Of a stretch of DNA of 64,000 bases, positions 11,797 to 25,471 are shown piece after piece. A program made the translations under genes and the position numbers. Numbering within the stretch: the first letter of the stretch is position 1; each line of letters starts with the position of its first letter. Source of the stretch: Struthidea cinerea (taxonomy: Eukaryota; Chordata; Aves; Passeriformes; Corcoracidae); the NCBI GenBank assembly GCA_013397865.1, contig VZTI01001817.1:117755-181754 (forward strand), given 5' to 3'. The notes under the pieces are model-generated. The model did no database searches. It saw nothing but the letters and a program-made list of their open reading frames with translations, and was not told the origin of the DNA.

Positions 11797-12850
11797 CCCT
11801 CGTGTCCGTGGGACCCTGCCAGGGAGACTGCTGGCAGCGGTGTGATCAGTGACCCCAGTCCCACTGCTGGCACGGAGTCATGGAATTGTTTAGGTTGGAA
11901 AAGACCTCGAAGATCACTGAGTCCAGCCATTAACCCGGCACTGCCAGGCCGCCACTGAAGGACATGGTGGCCACCAGAGCAGAGCCTGGACGGGCAGATC
12001 CGGCTCTGCCATCAAGCCAGGTGCTGGTGATGCTGTAAATCCCCCTGGCATGGACACGATAGCCTGGCTGTGTGGAAGCCTCCAGCTCTCAAGGTGTCTG
12101 GAAGCCATTCAATCCAGATTTTGGTCAGGAAGGGGGCAGGACTGTGACAGCACATCTCTCCCCGAGGCTGGAGAAAGGGAGAGCATCATTTCTGACATGT
12201 TGGGGGGCACTTGTGGGGCACAGGCACTGCAGTGCACCCATGGCTGCAAGGAGACACCGGGATTGTTCCTGCCTGGTCTGGATCTCCAGCCTCCCTCTCC
12301 CGGAGGCAGCCACGTGCTCTCTGCGGGCAGAGATGGGTTGGAGCTGCCCAGACTGGAGCAATGAAGCAGTACCAAGCTGCTGTCACTTAGAATATCAATT
12401 AAAACCACTGCAGCCTTGTAGGTCCCACCCTGAGAAGCACTTGGGATCGACAAACAGCCAGGCCTGCCATTGAAGTGGCTCTCGAGCCAGCAGGAGGAAA
12501 TCTGCTCTGCAACTGTGAGCAGAAACTGGAGTGCTGGAGCACTTCCAGCCCAACAGGCTGTGGGGTGGGAGCTAAGACTGGTGTGAAGATGAAACCCTCT
12601 GGTGTTTCAGGCACTGGGGAGCCTTTGGTGTGCTTGGAAGAGGCTTAAATAACTCATTTTGAAGCTCTGTCCCCAGGGTTTCCCTGTGTGTCACGTAACA
12701 CCATCCCTGCAGTCCCAGCCCGCAGGATGGAGCTCCTCTCTTGCAGGAGCAGTGTGAGGCAGCTCCATTTCGCTGCTGTAATGACAAAAGGGGGTGAAAT
12801 TGTGAGTTTCAGGCCAGCAAAACGATCCTGCTTCCATTCCCCAGTGAAGT
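11797..12850 (+). repeat. Direct repeat, copy 2 of 10742-11795
   Basis: I found no difference from copy 1 by reading, and the translated frames of both copies agree throughout. The sequence after 12850 is unique. The minus-strand CR1 tail is at about 11875-11955. Confidence 0.95.
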
Positions 12851-15489
12851 GGGACTGTGTTGGATTCGAATGAAAGACACTGCCAAGCACCCAGCAACAC
12901 CGTGGCTGTGTTTGAGCTGACTTGGTTTTAAACCCTTCCAAAAATCCTTTCTTATCGCAAGGAAATGGGGAAATATGGTTGTGAAGGATCCAGCTGAAAG
13001 ATGCCAGTCCTGCTTTTGTTGTTTCCCCCCGAGTTATTCGCTGTTACTCGCCGGCCAAACCCTCCCACCTGTGTTCACTCAGAGTGATTGAAGCCCATCA
13101 GCTGCCTTCAGGCTGAGGCTGATGAAGATGGAAAGAGTGGGAATGGTCAAAAACCTGCAGGATAGGCAGGGACCATATGTGAAGGGGAGCGTGAGTGGAA
13201 TCCCCCAGCCAGGCAGCCAGTTCAAGGATTATTGAATACCCAGGGCTGCCACAAGGAACCCGCAGAGAGCAAAGAACATCAGCCACAAACCTTCCCAGTT
13301 CCCTCCAGTGCAGCACCAGTCTCGGGCCGGTATCGCCGTGCCCTTTTACACCCAGTGTTTGCTCCCGTGGGTATTTACTCCTCTATAAACTCATTAATGG
13401 AGATAATCTTAAAGCATATCCAGAGATATCACTTGAGATGGATTTTTTTTTTCCCCCCTTTAACAAAGATGAAGCTTTTATATAGACGGGGAAAAGAGAA
13501 GGGAAGTGAAATGTTCGGTGACTAATGATCCTCATCAATATTCATGAGAGTCAGTAGCATTCCGAGATTTAAAATAAAGGGAGAAAGAGAGAAAGGCATT
13601 GACTCCTTTAGAAGCTAAATGAAATATTTAGGTTGACCTGGAGATAAGTGTGCTGCCTCGTTGTTGCCGTCAGCTCAGACCAGTGTTCAATCCTGGAGCT
13701 TTCGAAGGGGGAGCCGAGCTGCCAGCGGATTTTTATGGAGACAGGAAAGGGCTGGGTGGGCTCACACAGCAGCAGAAGCCCTCAGCTGAGGGTCAGGTCC
13801 ATGCTGGGCTGGGTGCTGTGGCACCTCCCAAACGGGGAGGGAACGATCCCTGCCCCAGGAACCTGCCCAGGTATGGAATTGCAGCCAGGGGGGTGCCCAG
13901 AGCTGGGCTGGGATCAGGCGTGGCCTGTCCCAGGTGAGTCCCAGTTCACACCATCCCCCAAAGGGCTCCTCTCCCGGCCATTCCCTGCAGGGAGGCTGCT
14001 CTTTGGGATAGGGGACAGCCTGAGGTGGTGGCTTGGAGGGTGCAGTAGGCATTGATGGATCCAAAGGAGCTGCAGGACTGAACTGCCTGGTGAGAGCATC
14101 CTCCAGCTGCAAACAGCTGTGGGTACTGGGGAGCTGATTTGCTGTTGTGGGAGGTGTCTCCTTACCTGTTGTGCTGTCCCTACACATTTTCCTTCCTTCT
14201 CTCCCATCCCTGCCCCCAGAAAATCACCCCAAGTGGACCTAACTTGAAGGCGAAGTTTTAAACCCCTCAAGATGCTTGTAAATAGATGGGGGAACCTTAA
14301 TCCTTCCCCATCTCAGTCTTTTGTCAGCTGGTTGGGAGGAGAAGGAAAACTTGTGCAGAGAAACAGCTGAAGTGCAGGTTTGTGAGGATGTAGCTCTGGA
14401 TGTGCAGCAGCGATGGTGGAGACAGGGAGAATACCAGGATCTGAACAACCAGATTTAACTGCAGACAGAGCACTCCGGGCCTGGAAGAAAGGCTTCCCCC
14501 CGCCTTCCGCTTGTCTCCTCTTCTAAATCTTTTTCCTTTCTGCTTCTGCAAGTTGCCCTTGTCTCCCTCTGCTTCTGAGCCTGCTCCTTTTCATTTCCAA
14601 GCCATCCCTTCCCTCCTCCGAGTGACAGCTGTCCCACCCCTGCCGAGGTCGTCTGCCCTTGAGACCATCTTTGATCTGTGCCCTGATAGAAGGGCCGAGT
14701 ATTGACTTTGGCTGCGGCTTCATTAAGAGGCAGCCTCATTTGTCAACTTGTTTGTTTCCAGAGCTGCTGGGGAGACGGCAGAGCTCGCATCCCCTCCGAG
14801 CCGAGCGCGGCCAGAGTCCGGAATTAACTCCCTTTTCAAGGGTTTCCATCAAGGTCATTGCAGGTGGCCCTGCACAGTTCTCTCCTCCTCATTAATCGAT
14901 GTCACCGCGGTTTTAAGCAATGTTAGATCCAGTGGGAGTGTGGATGGGAGACCTGCCCAGGCTCTGGGGGCTGCAAGAACCCGGGGACGGGTGCGTTAGT
15001 TAATCCAAGGCGCTCCCAGCTGGAAAAGAGCTCTGCTCACAGGGAAATCAGAGCTGGGGCCTTGGACGAGCTCTCGGTGGTGAGATCCTTGCAGGGGGTT
15101 CTCTAGGTCTGGCTGCGTGAGGATTGTGAGTGATGAAGGAGAGCTTCTCTGGTCGGTTGTCATCAGGTCTGCGTGATGGCCTCGGTTCCAGTCCAGAACC
15201 TGCTGGTCAGTGAATAAAGCAGTGACCAGTGTTTGCTTGTAGGGTTTGCCCTCTCCAGGGGTCACCTCCCTGACCTCAGCCGGTGCCGGGTGCAGAGATG
15301 GCCGGTGATGGACGTGCCCCCTGTGCTGCTCCTTGGAGGATTTGGGGCGAAACAATCTTTCCCTACAATCACATGAAATCCCTGAAACTCCAAACATTGG
15401 CACTCTCGGGGTTGTTCAGGGATTTGGAATCGGTTCACACAACAGCCCTGGGAAGAAGAGAGGATCATGGCAGTGCAGGGAGGGTAACA

Positions 15490-16160
15490 TAGAACCAAAG
15501 AGTGATGGAATGGTTTGGGCTGGAAGGGGCCTTAAATCCCATCCAGTTCCAACCCCCTGCCATGGGCAGGGACACCTCCCACTGTCCCAGGCTGCTCCAA
15601 GCCCCGTCCAGCCTGGCCTTGGACACTGCCAGGGATCCAGGGGCAGCCACAGCTGCTCTGGGCACCCTGTGCCAGGGCCTCCCCACCCTCCCAGGGAACA
15701 ATTCCTTCCCAATATCCCATCCATCCCTGCCCTCTGGCAGTGGGAAGCCATTCCCTGTGTCCTGTCCCTCCAGCCCTTGTCCCCAGTCCCTCTCCAGCTC
15801 TCCTGGAGCCCCTTCAGGCCCTGGAAGGGGCTCTGAGCTCTCCCTGGAGCCTTCTCCTCTCCAGGTGAGCACCCCCATCCCTGCCAGCCTGGCTCCAGAG
15901 CAGAGGGGCTCCAGCCCTCAGAGCGTTTCCATGGCCTCCTCTGGACTTGCTCCAGTTGGTTCATGTTCTTCCAATGATGAAGACCCCACAGCTGGAGGCA
16001 GCACTGCCAGTGGGGTCTCATCTGAGCGGGGCAGAACCCCCTCCCTCACCCTCTGGCCACACTGTCCCGTTGCTCAGGGCCGGACCAGAGGCTGGAGCTT
16101 TGCTGCTGGGGGGGCAGATGCTGCAGTGCAGGGCATTTCCAGACCCGTCTGACCCCGTGC
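15490..16160 (-). mobile_element. CR1 LINE fragment (long copy)
   Basis: Minus-strand CR1 of about 670 bases, from the tail complement (AGAACCAAAGAGTGATGGAA) through CCATGGGCAGGGACACCTCC and GGGCAGCCACAGCTGCTCTG to CATGGCCTCCTCTGGACTTG and a GTCTCATCTGAGCGGGGCAG segment further 5' in the element. The 216-codon frame over it is repeat-derived. Confidence 0.93.
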
Positions 16161-16644
16161 AGGAGAAGGAGGTGAAGACGAAAAGCCCAACTTCACTGGG
16201 GTCCGGTTTCCTGCAGACCCTTAGGTCTCACTGCCGCGTGAGGAGGGGTCTCGTGAGGCTGTTTCTGTACTCCTGAGAGCTGCAGCAGCCTGAGCAGGAG
16301 GTGTGGGGGCATCAGCCCAGCCCGTGTGAAGGAAAGCGGCTCAAAAACCAGCGGTGCCAGAGCTCGGCTGTGCTGCAGGGGTTAAAGCTCTTTAAGCGCT
16401 GGGTACTTCCACACTCCTGACAGCACGGAGGGAGCTGAGGGAAAGATGTTCCTGGCTGTTGCCACGGGCATTTTGCTTCAGCAGGTCCCGAGGTGATCAG
16501 GCAGCGGTAATTGTGCAGCTCCACGTGGGCTGCGATGGGACTGGCACCGCAGCAGCGCCGGTCCCTGCAGCGGGGGAGCACGGAGCAAAGCCGGGGAGAA
16601 CGCTGGCTGTGGTGGCAGGAATGGCCCAGGGATTAGAGAGCAGG

Positions 16645-16735
16645 TTGTAAGAGGAGAGGCTGGAGGAGGTAAATTTATATAGTCTGGAGGAGGCTCAAGG
16701 GGAGACACGACCAGAGTCTATAAATACACGCAGAA
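16645..16735 (+). mobile_element. Weak CR1-like fragment
   Basis: GTCTGGAGGAGGCTCAAGGG followed by GAGACACGACCAGAGTCTAT resembles the internal CR1 segment seen intact at about 56330 (AGGAGGCTCAGGGGAGACC). It is very diverged. Confidence 0.4.
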
Positions 16736-17898
16736 ATAGAAACCAAGGGAGGAAATTATTCAGGAGGAGGGAGGGCAAGGAGCAGTGCCTGAAGCAAAGC
16801 AAGAGAAGTTTATTCTGGGTCTTGCACGGAGGGAGAACAGCCTCCAGCACCCGGCACCTGGCTGGGATGGGGTCCCAGCACTGCCAAGCTCCTGCTCTGC
16901 TCCCCACCCCTCTGATGCCTCACAAATCCAGATTCTCCCCCTCCTAAGCCAGCTCCGCTGTGTTTTACAGCAGCCCCACCTCATTTCTTCCCTGCCAGCC
17001 ATCTCACACGGGCGTCTGGCACCCAGCCGCCCCAGCATGCCTTCGAAGGTTTAATGAAACAGATTGAGATGCACTTGGGCTTGTGGCTTGACAACTGGTT
17101 CCCCTTGGACAGGAACATTTGCCTTCGCTGGGTGACAATGCTTTGAGTCCGTCGCCTTAGGCACTGTGGCTCATTGCTAGTCATCTCTCCGATGAATAAT
17201 ACACAGGCCTGGATATCTGTCTGCATATATCTTCCTTTTCTGTAGGATAATTTAATGTTATCTTTGGGCCTCCTGCTTCAAAGATGAAAAGATTACTTCA
17301 AACCTGCAGCCCGCAACCACAGCCATTGGTTTCAAACGTCATTAAGTTTCATTATAACAAATAAACACTGCAATGACATTTATAAGTTACCAGAGAGCAC
17401 AGAAACACAAATATGAAGCAGATAAACTGCATTTGATCCAAATAATTACTGCAGGCAATATCGAGCTTAGGCTGGGCTGGCAGGCGGGTGCTGGGTAATT
17501 TATAGGAGTCCGTAAGGCACTGTGGTGCACACATTGCTCCTTAAAAATGATGATGATGGTGATGTGTCTCTCTCCAAAGCCTCAAACAGGTTATGTTCCT
17601 GCTTCCTTGAAGGCAAGGAGCTTTTCCTCAAGTCAGAAATGGACGTGGCACAGGCAGCTGTTACTGTTTGGGGACTTTCCTCTCACCATTCCTCAGGATT
17701 TCAGCTTGAGAAGGGACCAGCATTTGAAATTTGCTCTGCTTTAAGCTGCAAAAGAGCCTTATTCATTTATTTATGTGTTTGTTTATTTTTCCTTAGGGGT
17801 ATCTATCCCCACTGCGGATTAGTTCTCCAGAGTGGGGAATCCTTGGGGAGAGATTTCCACTGATTTACTCCAAGAGAGTATAATTCTATACTTAGAGA

Positions 17899-17960
17899 CT
17901 AATGGAATATTAGAATACCCTGACTTGGAAGGGACCTACAAGGATCACTGAGTCCAATTC
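17899..17960 (-). mobile_element. CR1 LINE 3' tail
   Basis: TGGAATATTAGAATACCCTG, CTTGGAAGGGACCTACAAGG, ATCACTGAGTCCAATTCCTG: minus-strand CR1 3' end, about 60 bases. Confidence 0.8.
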
Positions 17961-19540
17961 CTGATGAATAATTATGAAGTTCCCTTCATTTTGACTCCCG
18001 GCTTTACTCTACCAGCTCTTAGCCCTGAGCAAGGACTCCTCTACCAGCAAACCAGGTGGAAAAGCGTTTCCTCCAGCTGTCCCCCAAAAACCTGAGTGGA
18101 AAGGGGGTTGTTGCTGTGCTGGTTGTGCGAACTCTCCCAAAGCTCTGCCCCTCCTCCGGGGTGAGAGCTCATCATCTCCTAAGTGACCCCAGTGGGGCTT
18201 GTCACTGCCGAGTCCTGCAGGCAGCGCTGCTCAGCCCAGGAGGGGGGTCAGACACAGCCGAGCTTATTGATGAGCATCTCTCATTACCTGCTAATTATCA
18301 CAGCAGGCTGGAATGTGCTGATGTGCTCGTGGACCGGGGTTTTGCACCAGGCAGCCATTGATTCTGCAGTGGGGAGCATTGAGAAGGAGTTGGTGACAAA
18401 ACAAACAGCAAAGTCTGTGTTAAGTCATCCGAGCTCCCTCCGAGCGATCCCTTCTCCTCCAGCAGGGAAGGGGAGAAGCCACGGGGTCTGTTGGCTTCTC
18501 CCAGGGCTGCACCTGGGCTGATAAAGCAGCTGCAGGGCTGTAAATTTTGACTGGACTCACGTTGCCTCTCGTTTTTCCTGGGTTTTGGCTTTACTGGGTA
18601 AAACCCAGGTAAAAAGCACCAGCGGGTTGTTGTAGGCAGCGCTGCAGGTCACTGGCCTCCTCCTCCTCCTAGAAATGCACTTTCTAGGCGTTTCCCTGGC
18701 TCTGTGGATAGTGTAGCCAAGATTTGCATGGAGGGGAGCTTTTGTTAAGCTTCCATGGATAGATCAAGAAGTACGTGAATTCTTAAGCGCCTTCCTGGGG
18801 TAACGAGATGGGCACGTGTGTGAAACATCTCCTGCTCAGAGATGATCTGCTCCCTGTCTGTTCATCTCAGCATCTCCAACCCCTCCTGCCTTCCCCCTGC
18901 CACTATTTTTTTGTGTGTCTTGCATATACTTCACTTTAGGCTGTTTCTCAGAATAATTTGTTTTAATTTTAAATATGAGTCTTGCATGTGTTAAAAAAAA
19001 AAATGCACATATTTACAATCACTTCCACTTGTAAAAACCCAAACAAACAATAATTATAGCAGAAACCTGCTAATTCTCACTCCACTTCATCTTCAGAGCT
19101 CATAATTCAGGCAGCACAACCCCGAGCAATCCTGCCCTGCTCGGGTAAACAGCGGGAGCTGGAGCGAGTCCGCAGCCTGCTCTGCAATATCCCACAGCTC
19201 ACCTGGCCAGGGGCTCCCCCAAAAGCCACCCAGGTGATGTTTCATGCAGACAGCAGCTTCCCGGCCTTCCAGGGCAATAATGAGATTTATTCCTGCCTTT
19301 TCTTCCCTTCGTCCGTGAGCTTTGGTGCCACCAAGACGGTTCTTGTTCAGGGAAGTGTCTGGCAGGGGAATCTTCGGTGGTGGCACTTCCAACACCTGTA
19401 GAGGTGGAAACACCCTGTAGAGAGGCTCATTTAACCATCCTTGGATGAATTCTCCAATCTATACGATGTCTCACCAAACTGTAGCAGGAGCGGTTAAAAT
19501 TATTTTGAGAAGGAGCAGAATTTTCCACTCATTTTAATAT

Positions 19541-19605
19541 TACAGAATCCCAGGGCCGTTTGGGTTGGAGGAGATCTTAAAGATCATGCAACCCCCCTGC
19601 CATGT
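19541..19605 (-). mobile_element. CR1 LINE 3' tail
   Basis: ACAGAATCCCAGGGCCGTTT, GGGTTGGAGGAGATCTTAAA, CCCCCTGCCATGTGCAGAG: short minus-strand CR1 end. Confidence 0.8.
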
Positions 19606-21721
19606 GCAGAGAAAACATTCAATATCTGCATTTTCTGTTCTGAGCTGCATCTTCATTCTGATTTCCCTCCGTGCCTCAAAGCGTGCGATAACAGATTTTG
19701 AAAAACGAGGATGGAAGTGAAACATGGTGCGACCCAAGGCGAGCTCTTTGCTCTAATTTTCCACCCCGTGAACTGCACAACTTCCAGTTGCCGCTCTTCC
19801 TGGGAGCAGAGCCAGACTTTGAAATCTCCAAATCGTTTGTGAAATGGATTATTCATCCTTCTCGTTTTCCTACGGACGAGTGTCCTCTGTGCCCTCTAAC
19901 TCGAAGATGAGCTGAGATTTAAAGGACTCTTGTTTCAAAAGAGCAGCCCTGATCTGGGAACGAAGGGTGGGCAAAGGGGATGCACTTGGATTGAATCTAA
20001 TCCAGGAAAGGGGGGATCACAGGAGAGGTTTCAGAAGGTCACAGGGGATAAAATCCTTAGGGATTTTATCTGGGAGACTTGGTGCAGGCAGGCTGCTGCC
20101 CACTGGTTTGCACATCTGCTGTTATTTTTAGAAGGAAAAGTTCCTTTTTCTTCTCTGTGGATTCAAGTGGGAGGTTTCAGGTCCCGGGAGAGTCTGTGCA
20201 AGGCTCCTGCGGCTGAGGACCTGCCACCCCCTTTCTGAGCTACAACAAGCAGCTGGAGTTGCCACAGAGAGAGCTGCTCGGCTGGAATTACCAGAGCAGG
20301 AGCATCCCCTGCTCTGCTCACACCCCCTGAGCCCATCGGCCTGGCCCGGGGGAGCTGTGCCAGGACACTGCACCTTGACAGGAGAACAAATGGGAATTTC
20401 TTACTCTGCCACGGCTTCCTCGGCAGTGCCGGTAACCAAATATTTCCTGGGGTCACTGGCAGTGTTCAGTGGAGCCGGGCCTGCGGGTGGATCAATGGGA
20501 GGAAATCTATTCCCCTCTGCTCTTGTCTCCATGGGGGAAAGTGCTCAGCACCTGCCCAGGGTTTCCAGTGCCTCTGGGACCGCTGCTGGTGCCACTGCCC
20601 TTGTTCCCAGCAAGGACAGGCATTGCCTTGTGCCCCGAGCTGCCTTGGCAGAGGCTCAGAGCTTACAGCTGCCCTTGGACAGGGAGCCAGGGCAGCCCAG
20701 GCATGAGCATGAGGTGCTGGCCCAAGCCCACGGTGTGGGGAAGCTCTCACACCTCTCCCCTCTGCCACAGCTTTAGTGACACCACCAGCTTTGCCTCTTG
20801 CTGACCCTTCAGCTCCTCTGCCACCCCCCTGCGACACCTCACGTGCCTTCCCCCCTCCTCCAGTGCTGGCCCCTGGGTAAAACACCCCCTAATCCAGTTT
20901 GCCACCTCTTCTCCAACCCTGCAAAAGTCCTGTGTGCCCCAAAGCACGCGTTCCAGCTGTGGCAGCTTGGCTAGTAGGAGATAACGCTGCTTGCTCAGAG
21001 CTCGGTGTCATCTGGACAGCAGGTACCCGTGAGGCTGTGAGAGAGGAGCGACCACAGGAGCCATCCACGGAGCCTGGAGCCATCCCTGGAGCCTGAATAT
21101 TCAGTGGGATCCAGTCCGTTAAGGTCACTCGAATGCTGCTTTTTGGTGCCTGGATGCAGCACATTAGTTTGTTTCCTATCAGCTCCCAGGAACAGATATT
21201 TAATCTCACAAGAGGTAATTCTCCAGGCTGGCGCTGGGAAGAGTTTGCTAATAAATATCCCACGGTAAGGATACTCTTACACCTTTCCCAATTGGCGACT
21301 AATAGCAGAGCAGCCGATGACATTTCAGCCCTTTCTGCATGGCTGATCAAACTCCTCACGGTGACTTTGAAAGCAGTGCTGGGATTTCGTGTGGGTATCA
21401 AAGGCAGCGGAACACTCGATAGTTCAGATCTCTTCCCTGTGTGACTAATAGACAAAAAGATCCCTGAAAGGTTTCATATCTTACTCAAAATTTCCCCGTT
21501 TCCTGTTTGAAGCTACTTAGTGGACGCAGTGGGATGTTGATGGTTCCTCTCAGAGCAGTGCTGGGAAAACATCTGACATCAGTGTGGGATGAGCTCAGCT
21601 CACCACGTGGGCCGGCTCAGAGCTGCTCGTGGCCAGGAGACAACGCGTTCCCAGAGGCCAGGCGGGAGAGCAGAGCACTGGCTTTGCACCTTAAACTCTG
21701 CTCTGGCAGCTGGCATTAGGG

Positions 21722-22140
21722 CCACGGGATCATTGGGTTCGAAAAAGACTTAAGATCGTCAAGTCCAGCCCTGAACCCAGCACCCTCAGCAGGTTCACCA
21801 CTAAGCCGCATCCCCACGTGCCACATCCACGCGTCCTGTGAACACTCCAGGGATGGGGACCCCACCACTGCCCTGGGCAGCTCCTTGCAAGGCTTTGCAA
21901 CCCTTTCTGTGAGAATGTTTTCCTAAATTATCCAGCCTAACAGGAGATAATGGCTGCAACTTGAGGCCATTTCCTCTTGTCCTGTCCCGTGTTCCCTGGG
22001 AGCAGAGTCTGACCCCCACCTGGCTGCCCCCTCCCTCAGGGAGTTGTGGGGAGGCAGAAGATCCCCCCTGAGCCTCCTTTCCTCCAGGCTCCCTCAGCCT
22101 CTCCTGGTGCTCCAGCCCCTTCCCCAGATCATTTCCCTAC
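21722..22140 (-). mobile_element. CR1 LINE fragment (older subfamily)
   Basis: GATCATTGGGTTCGAAAAAG, ATCGTCAAGTCCAGCCCTGA, CTCCAGGGATGGGGACCCCA, CTTGTCCTGTCCCGTGTTCC, CCTGAGCCTCCTTTCCTCCA. This minus-strand subfamily is also seen at 59117. Confidence 0.88.
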
Positions 22141-24956
22141 TTTTCAGTGGTTTTCCTGGGGCATCACTTCAGCTTTGGTTTCTCCTCAGAGCACCCCACA
22201 CCTTCCCCTCTGAGCTGCACAGGTGGCTGCAATCACTGGGGACCCCCAGGCTGTGCTTCCAGGGAAAGCCCCGTCTCCCTGGATGTTTGTGGGTGAGCAA
22301 GGCACGAGCTCAGCTCCCTGCTTCCCTCTTGGAGCGGGGACACATCTGCCAGGCCACAGGGCTGGTCGGTGAGAAGCACCACTCCATACACCTGAGTCAT
22401 CCCCTCACTGAAGGTGTTGTGCTCTGGTTTCTTTCAAGTCGAGTAATTCGGTGCTGAGGCCGCGTGAGCCGGACTGACGCAGTCATGCTAACAACGGCCA
22501 AACTGACATTTTTGCTCAAAAGGATTTCATTTTCTTTTCTCCCCAAGGAAGCCGAATAAAAAAATGGAAAGCTTATGCAAGGGCTGAACTCCAGCCAGCT
22601 CTCTCATTTGTGCCATGAAGCCAGAGGAAGTACCTGACATGGCTGTGGCCACCAGCAGCAAGGGACATCTCCTCACTGAGCATGGCATTGCTGCTGCGAT
22701 CCCTCTGCTCCTGTCTGGGCAGCCACAGCTCTTTTGCTTCTCCAGTGGTGCAAGAGAAGCTCATCTCTGTCCTTGTCTGGGGAAATCCTTGCCCCTGGGA
22801 ACATGTTCCGTGTGCTCTGTGCTCAGCCAGGCCTTGGGCTCCACCCCAGAGCAGGTCTGGGCGTTGTCTCCCACCGGGGAGGGAATTGGGATGCAGGGAA
22901 TAAGGAGGAACTCTGCCGCCCGCACGGCTCTGCCCTGTGCTTGCCCACGACTGACAATTCCAGAGAGCTTTGTAAATAATGTAGGGCGTTTGTCTGCTTG
23001 CTTTTCCTGCTCATCTGAAAATCAATGTGGGCGCATGTTCTGGAGCACAATGGGCCCTGTGCGGGGGGCTCGGTGTCCTTGGCTCCGGGGAGGGGACCCA
23101 AAGGAGCGCTGAGAACCAGCCTGTTTGTCTCGGGGTGGTGCAGAGCCAGGCCCTGCTCTGCTGGGAAAGTGTGGGCACGGAGCCATCTCTTCTCCATGGC
23201 CAAGAGGTGGCTCCGTCTCCAGGCATCGTGCCGCGAGGAACCAGCCCCGAGCTGGGCCGAAATGCCCCGATTTCCATCGGGTGGGATCTGCTTGGTCTGA
23301 AGAGGGGCCCTCCTGGGATGCTGGGTAGGATTAGGGTGTCACACAGCAGCCCCTTGATCATCCTCCAAGCTCCAAGCTGAGGGAAGGATCAGCTCTTCCC
23401 ACTGAGGGACAAGGAGAATGTCCCACCACTCCTGATCATCAGGCCTTTCATTTCGGAACAGCAATATTTTGACAGGGAGCTCATAGTCCTCCTTCTCCGC
23501 TTCTGTGCTCTCCTCAACAAAAAGGACTAATTCTTTTCAGAGCACAATGGACATTCAAAGCTTCACTTACATAAAAGCAGCCACGACGTCTCCATTTCTA
23601 ATGAGTCATTGTTCCCTCGCTGAGTCCCTCGCTTCCTACTACAATATTCACTCCTCTTGGGTAATGAAAATTTAACTTTCTGCTGCTCTCGGTTGCTGGT
23701 TTGGGCGCGGGAGGCTGCAAGCTGAAATAATTCAGCCAGGAACTCATGCAAACAGATTTCAGTCTTCAGAGAGCTTAAAAAGCCTGTCGCCAACTCTGGC
23801 TTCAGCGATGGCAGGGCTTCAAGGTCCTGCTGCAGCACAGACCGTGGCAGTGTCACTGTGTAGGTGTCTTCCTCTGTTTTCTGGGTTGTAAAACAGGATT
23901 TTTGAGCCTTCTCACCATCTGTGGGTGTTGGGACATCTGAAAAGCAATGCTCTGGCACTGGAAGTGTCATTTCCCTTGGAAGTCACAAACAGAGAAGAGT
24001 GTCGGCCTTTGTTTGAAAGAACAAGGCAACGTTACAGAGAACCACTGAAAAACAGGAGCCACAGGTGCAAAATCCATTAAGGAAATCTAAAGAGTTCTAA
24101 AGTGGTTCTCTCTTTTTTCCTCTTTTTTTCTTCCTTTAGCTTTTACAACTCACTTGTGACTTCACAAGGATCCTGCCTGGGCTTTTTGAGAGCAGGGCTG
24201 GCGTTCTTGCCTGCTCGCTCTTCACCGTGGCGCCTTTATCGTCCCCTTTTGTTCCTGCTGTTGGGGTTTCAGTGGCTGCAGAAGTGCCCCCCATGAGAAA
24301 GACTCCTTGAGGAAGGCAGGAGCTCGGGGGCCAGCAAGGGGGTCCCGCTGGTGCCCGGCAGTTCCTCAGGGAGCAGGGCAAAGCAGGAGGCGATGGGAAG
24401 GTTCTGATCAAGGGCTCCTCTGACACCAAACCCTCAGCCACAACAGCGGGTAACCTGCGGTGACAGGGCCCTTCCAGCTGCAGGGCTGCTCTGGAGTGCA
24501 GGTGGGACACTGGGTTTGTGCTGAACCGTGGCCAAGTGGCATCGTTAGCATCTCATTTCCATATCTGTTTGCTTTTAAAACAAAACCAAAAAAAACAACA
24601 ATGCACTCAGAGCCCTAATTTTTGCTTCTGCTCAAGGCGTCGCTGTGCTGGATGAACAGATCCTCACATGGAGACTCCCGGGGCAGAGTCAGTGCCCAGT
24701 GAAATTCCCAGGAAGCCAGTCATCAACTGGGATGTTTCTTTCAAAGTATTCCAAGTCTTTACACTTGAGGGAAGGAGGGGTCTGGAAGTAAAACAGGGCT
24801 GCACTTGGGTTGGGGGCACATGGGCACGTTGCTGCATCTCCCTGCTTTGCTGTGCAGCGCTTCCCAAATCCAGATGTGGGGATTCTTCGTGCTGCAGGAG
24901 GTGACAAGGAGATGGGTGATGAGGGTGCCATGCCTGGACTCTTGGTTGGGCTTGTG

Positions 24957-25471
24957 TGGTCAGCTGTGTCCAGCTCTGGGGTTCTCAGCACAGGAAGGAC
25001 ACAGAGCTTCTGGAGCAAGGTCAGAGGAGGCCACGGAGATCCTCCAAGGGCCGGAGCCCCTCTGCTCTGGAGCCAGGCTGGGAGAGCTGGGGGTGCTCAC
25101 CTGGAGAGGAGAAGGCTCCAGGGAGAGCTCCGAGCCCCTTCCAGGGCCCAAAGGGGCTCCAGGAGAGCTGGAGAGGGACTGGGGACAAGGGCTGGAGGGA
25201 CAGGACACAGGGAATGGCTTCCCACTGCCAGAGGGCAGGGCTGGATGGGATATTGGGAAGGAATTGTTCCCTGTGAGGGTGGGGAGGCCCTGGCACAGGG
25301 TGCCCAGAGCAGCTGTGGCTGCCCCTGGATCCCTGGCAGTGTCCAAGGCCAGGCTGGATGGGGCTTGGAGCAGCCTGGGACAGTGGAAGGTGTCCCTGCC
25401 TGTGGCAGGGGGTGGAACGGGATGAACTTTTAAGTTCCCTTCCCACCCAAACCATTCCACGATTCTGTGAT
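24957..25471 (+). mobile_element. CR1 LINE fragment
   Basis: Plus-strand CR1 of about 515 bases: TGTCCAGCTCTGGGGTTCTC, GGGCCGGAGCCCCTCTGCTC, GGAAGGAATTGTTCCCTGTG, to CCACGATTCTGTGATG. The tail is well preserved, so it is a relatively young copy. The 200-codon frames here come from the repeat. Confidence 0.95.

Noticed and set aside
11914..12473. Apparent tandem gene pair: frames identical to those at 10859-11418
   Set aside because: They are the same frames copied by the probable assembly duplication. None shows coding character.
15502..16152. Plus-strand 216-codon Pro/Ser-rich frame
   Set aside because: Antisense CR1 sequence. The composition comes from the repeat.
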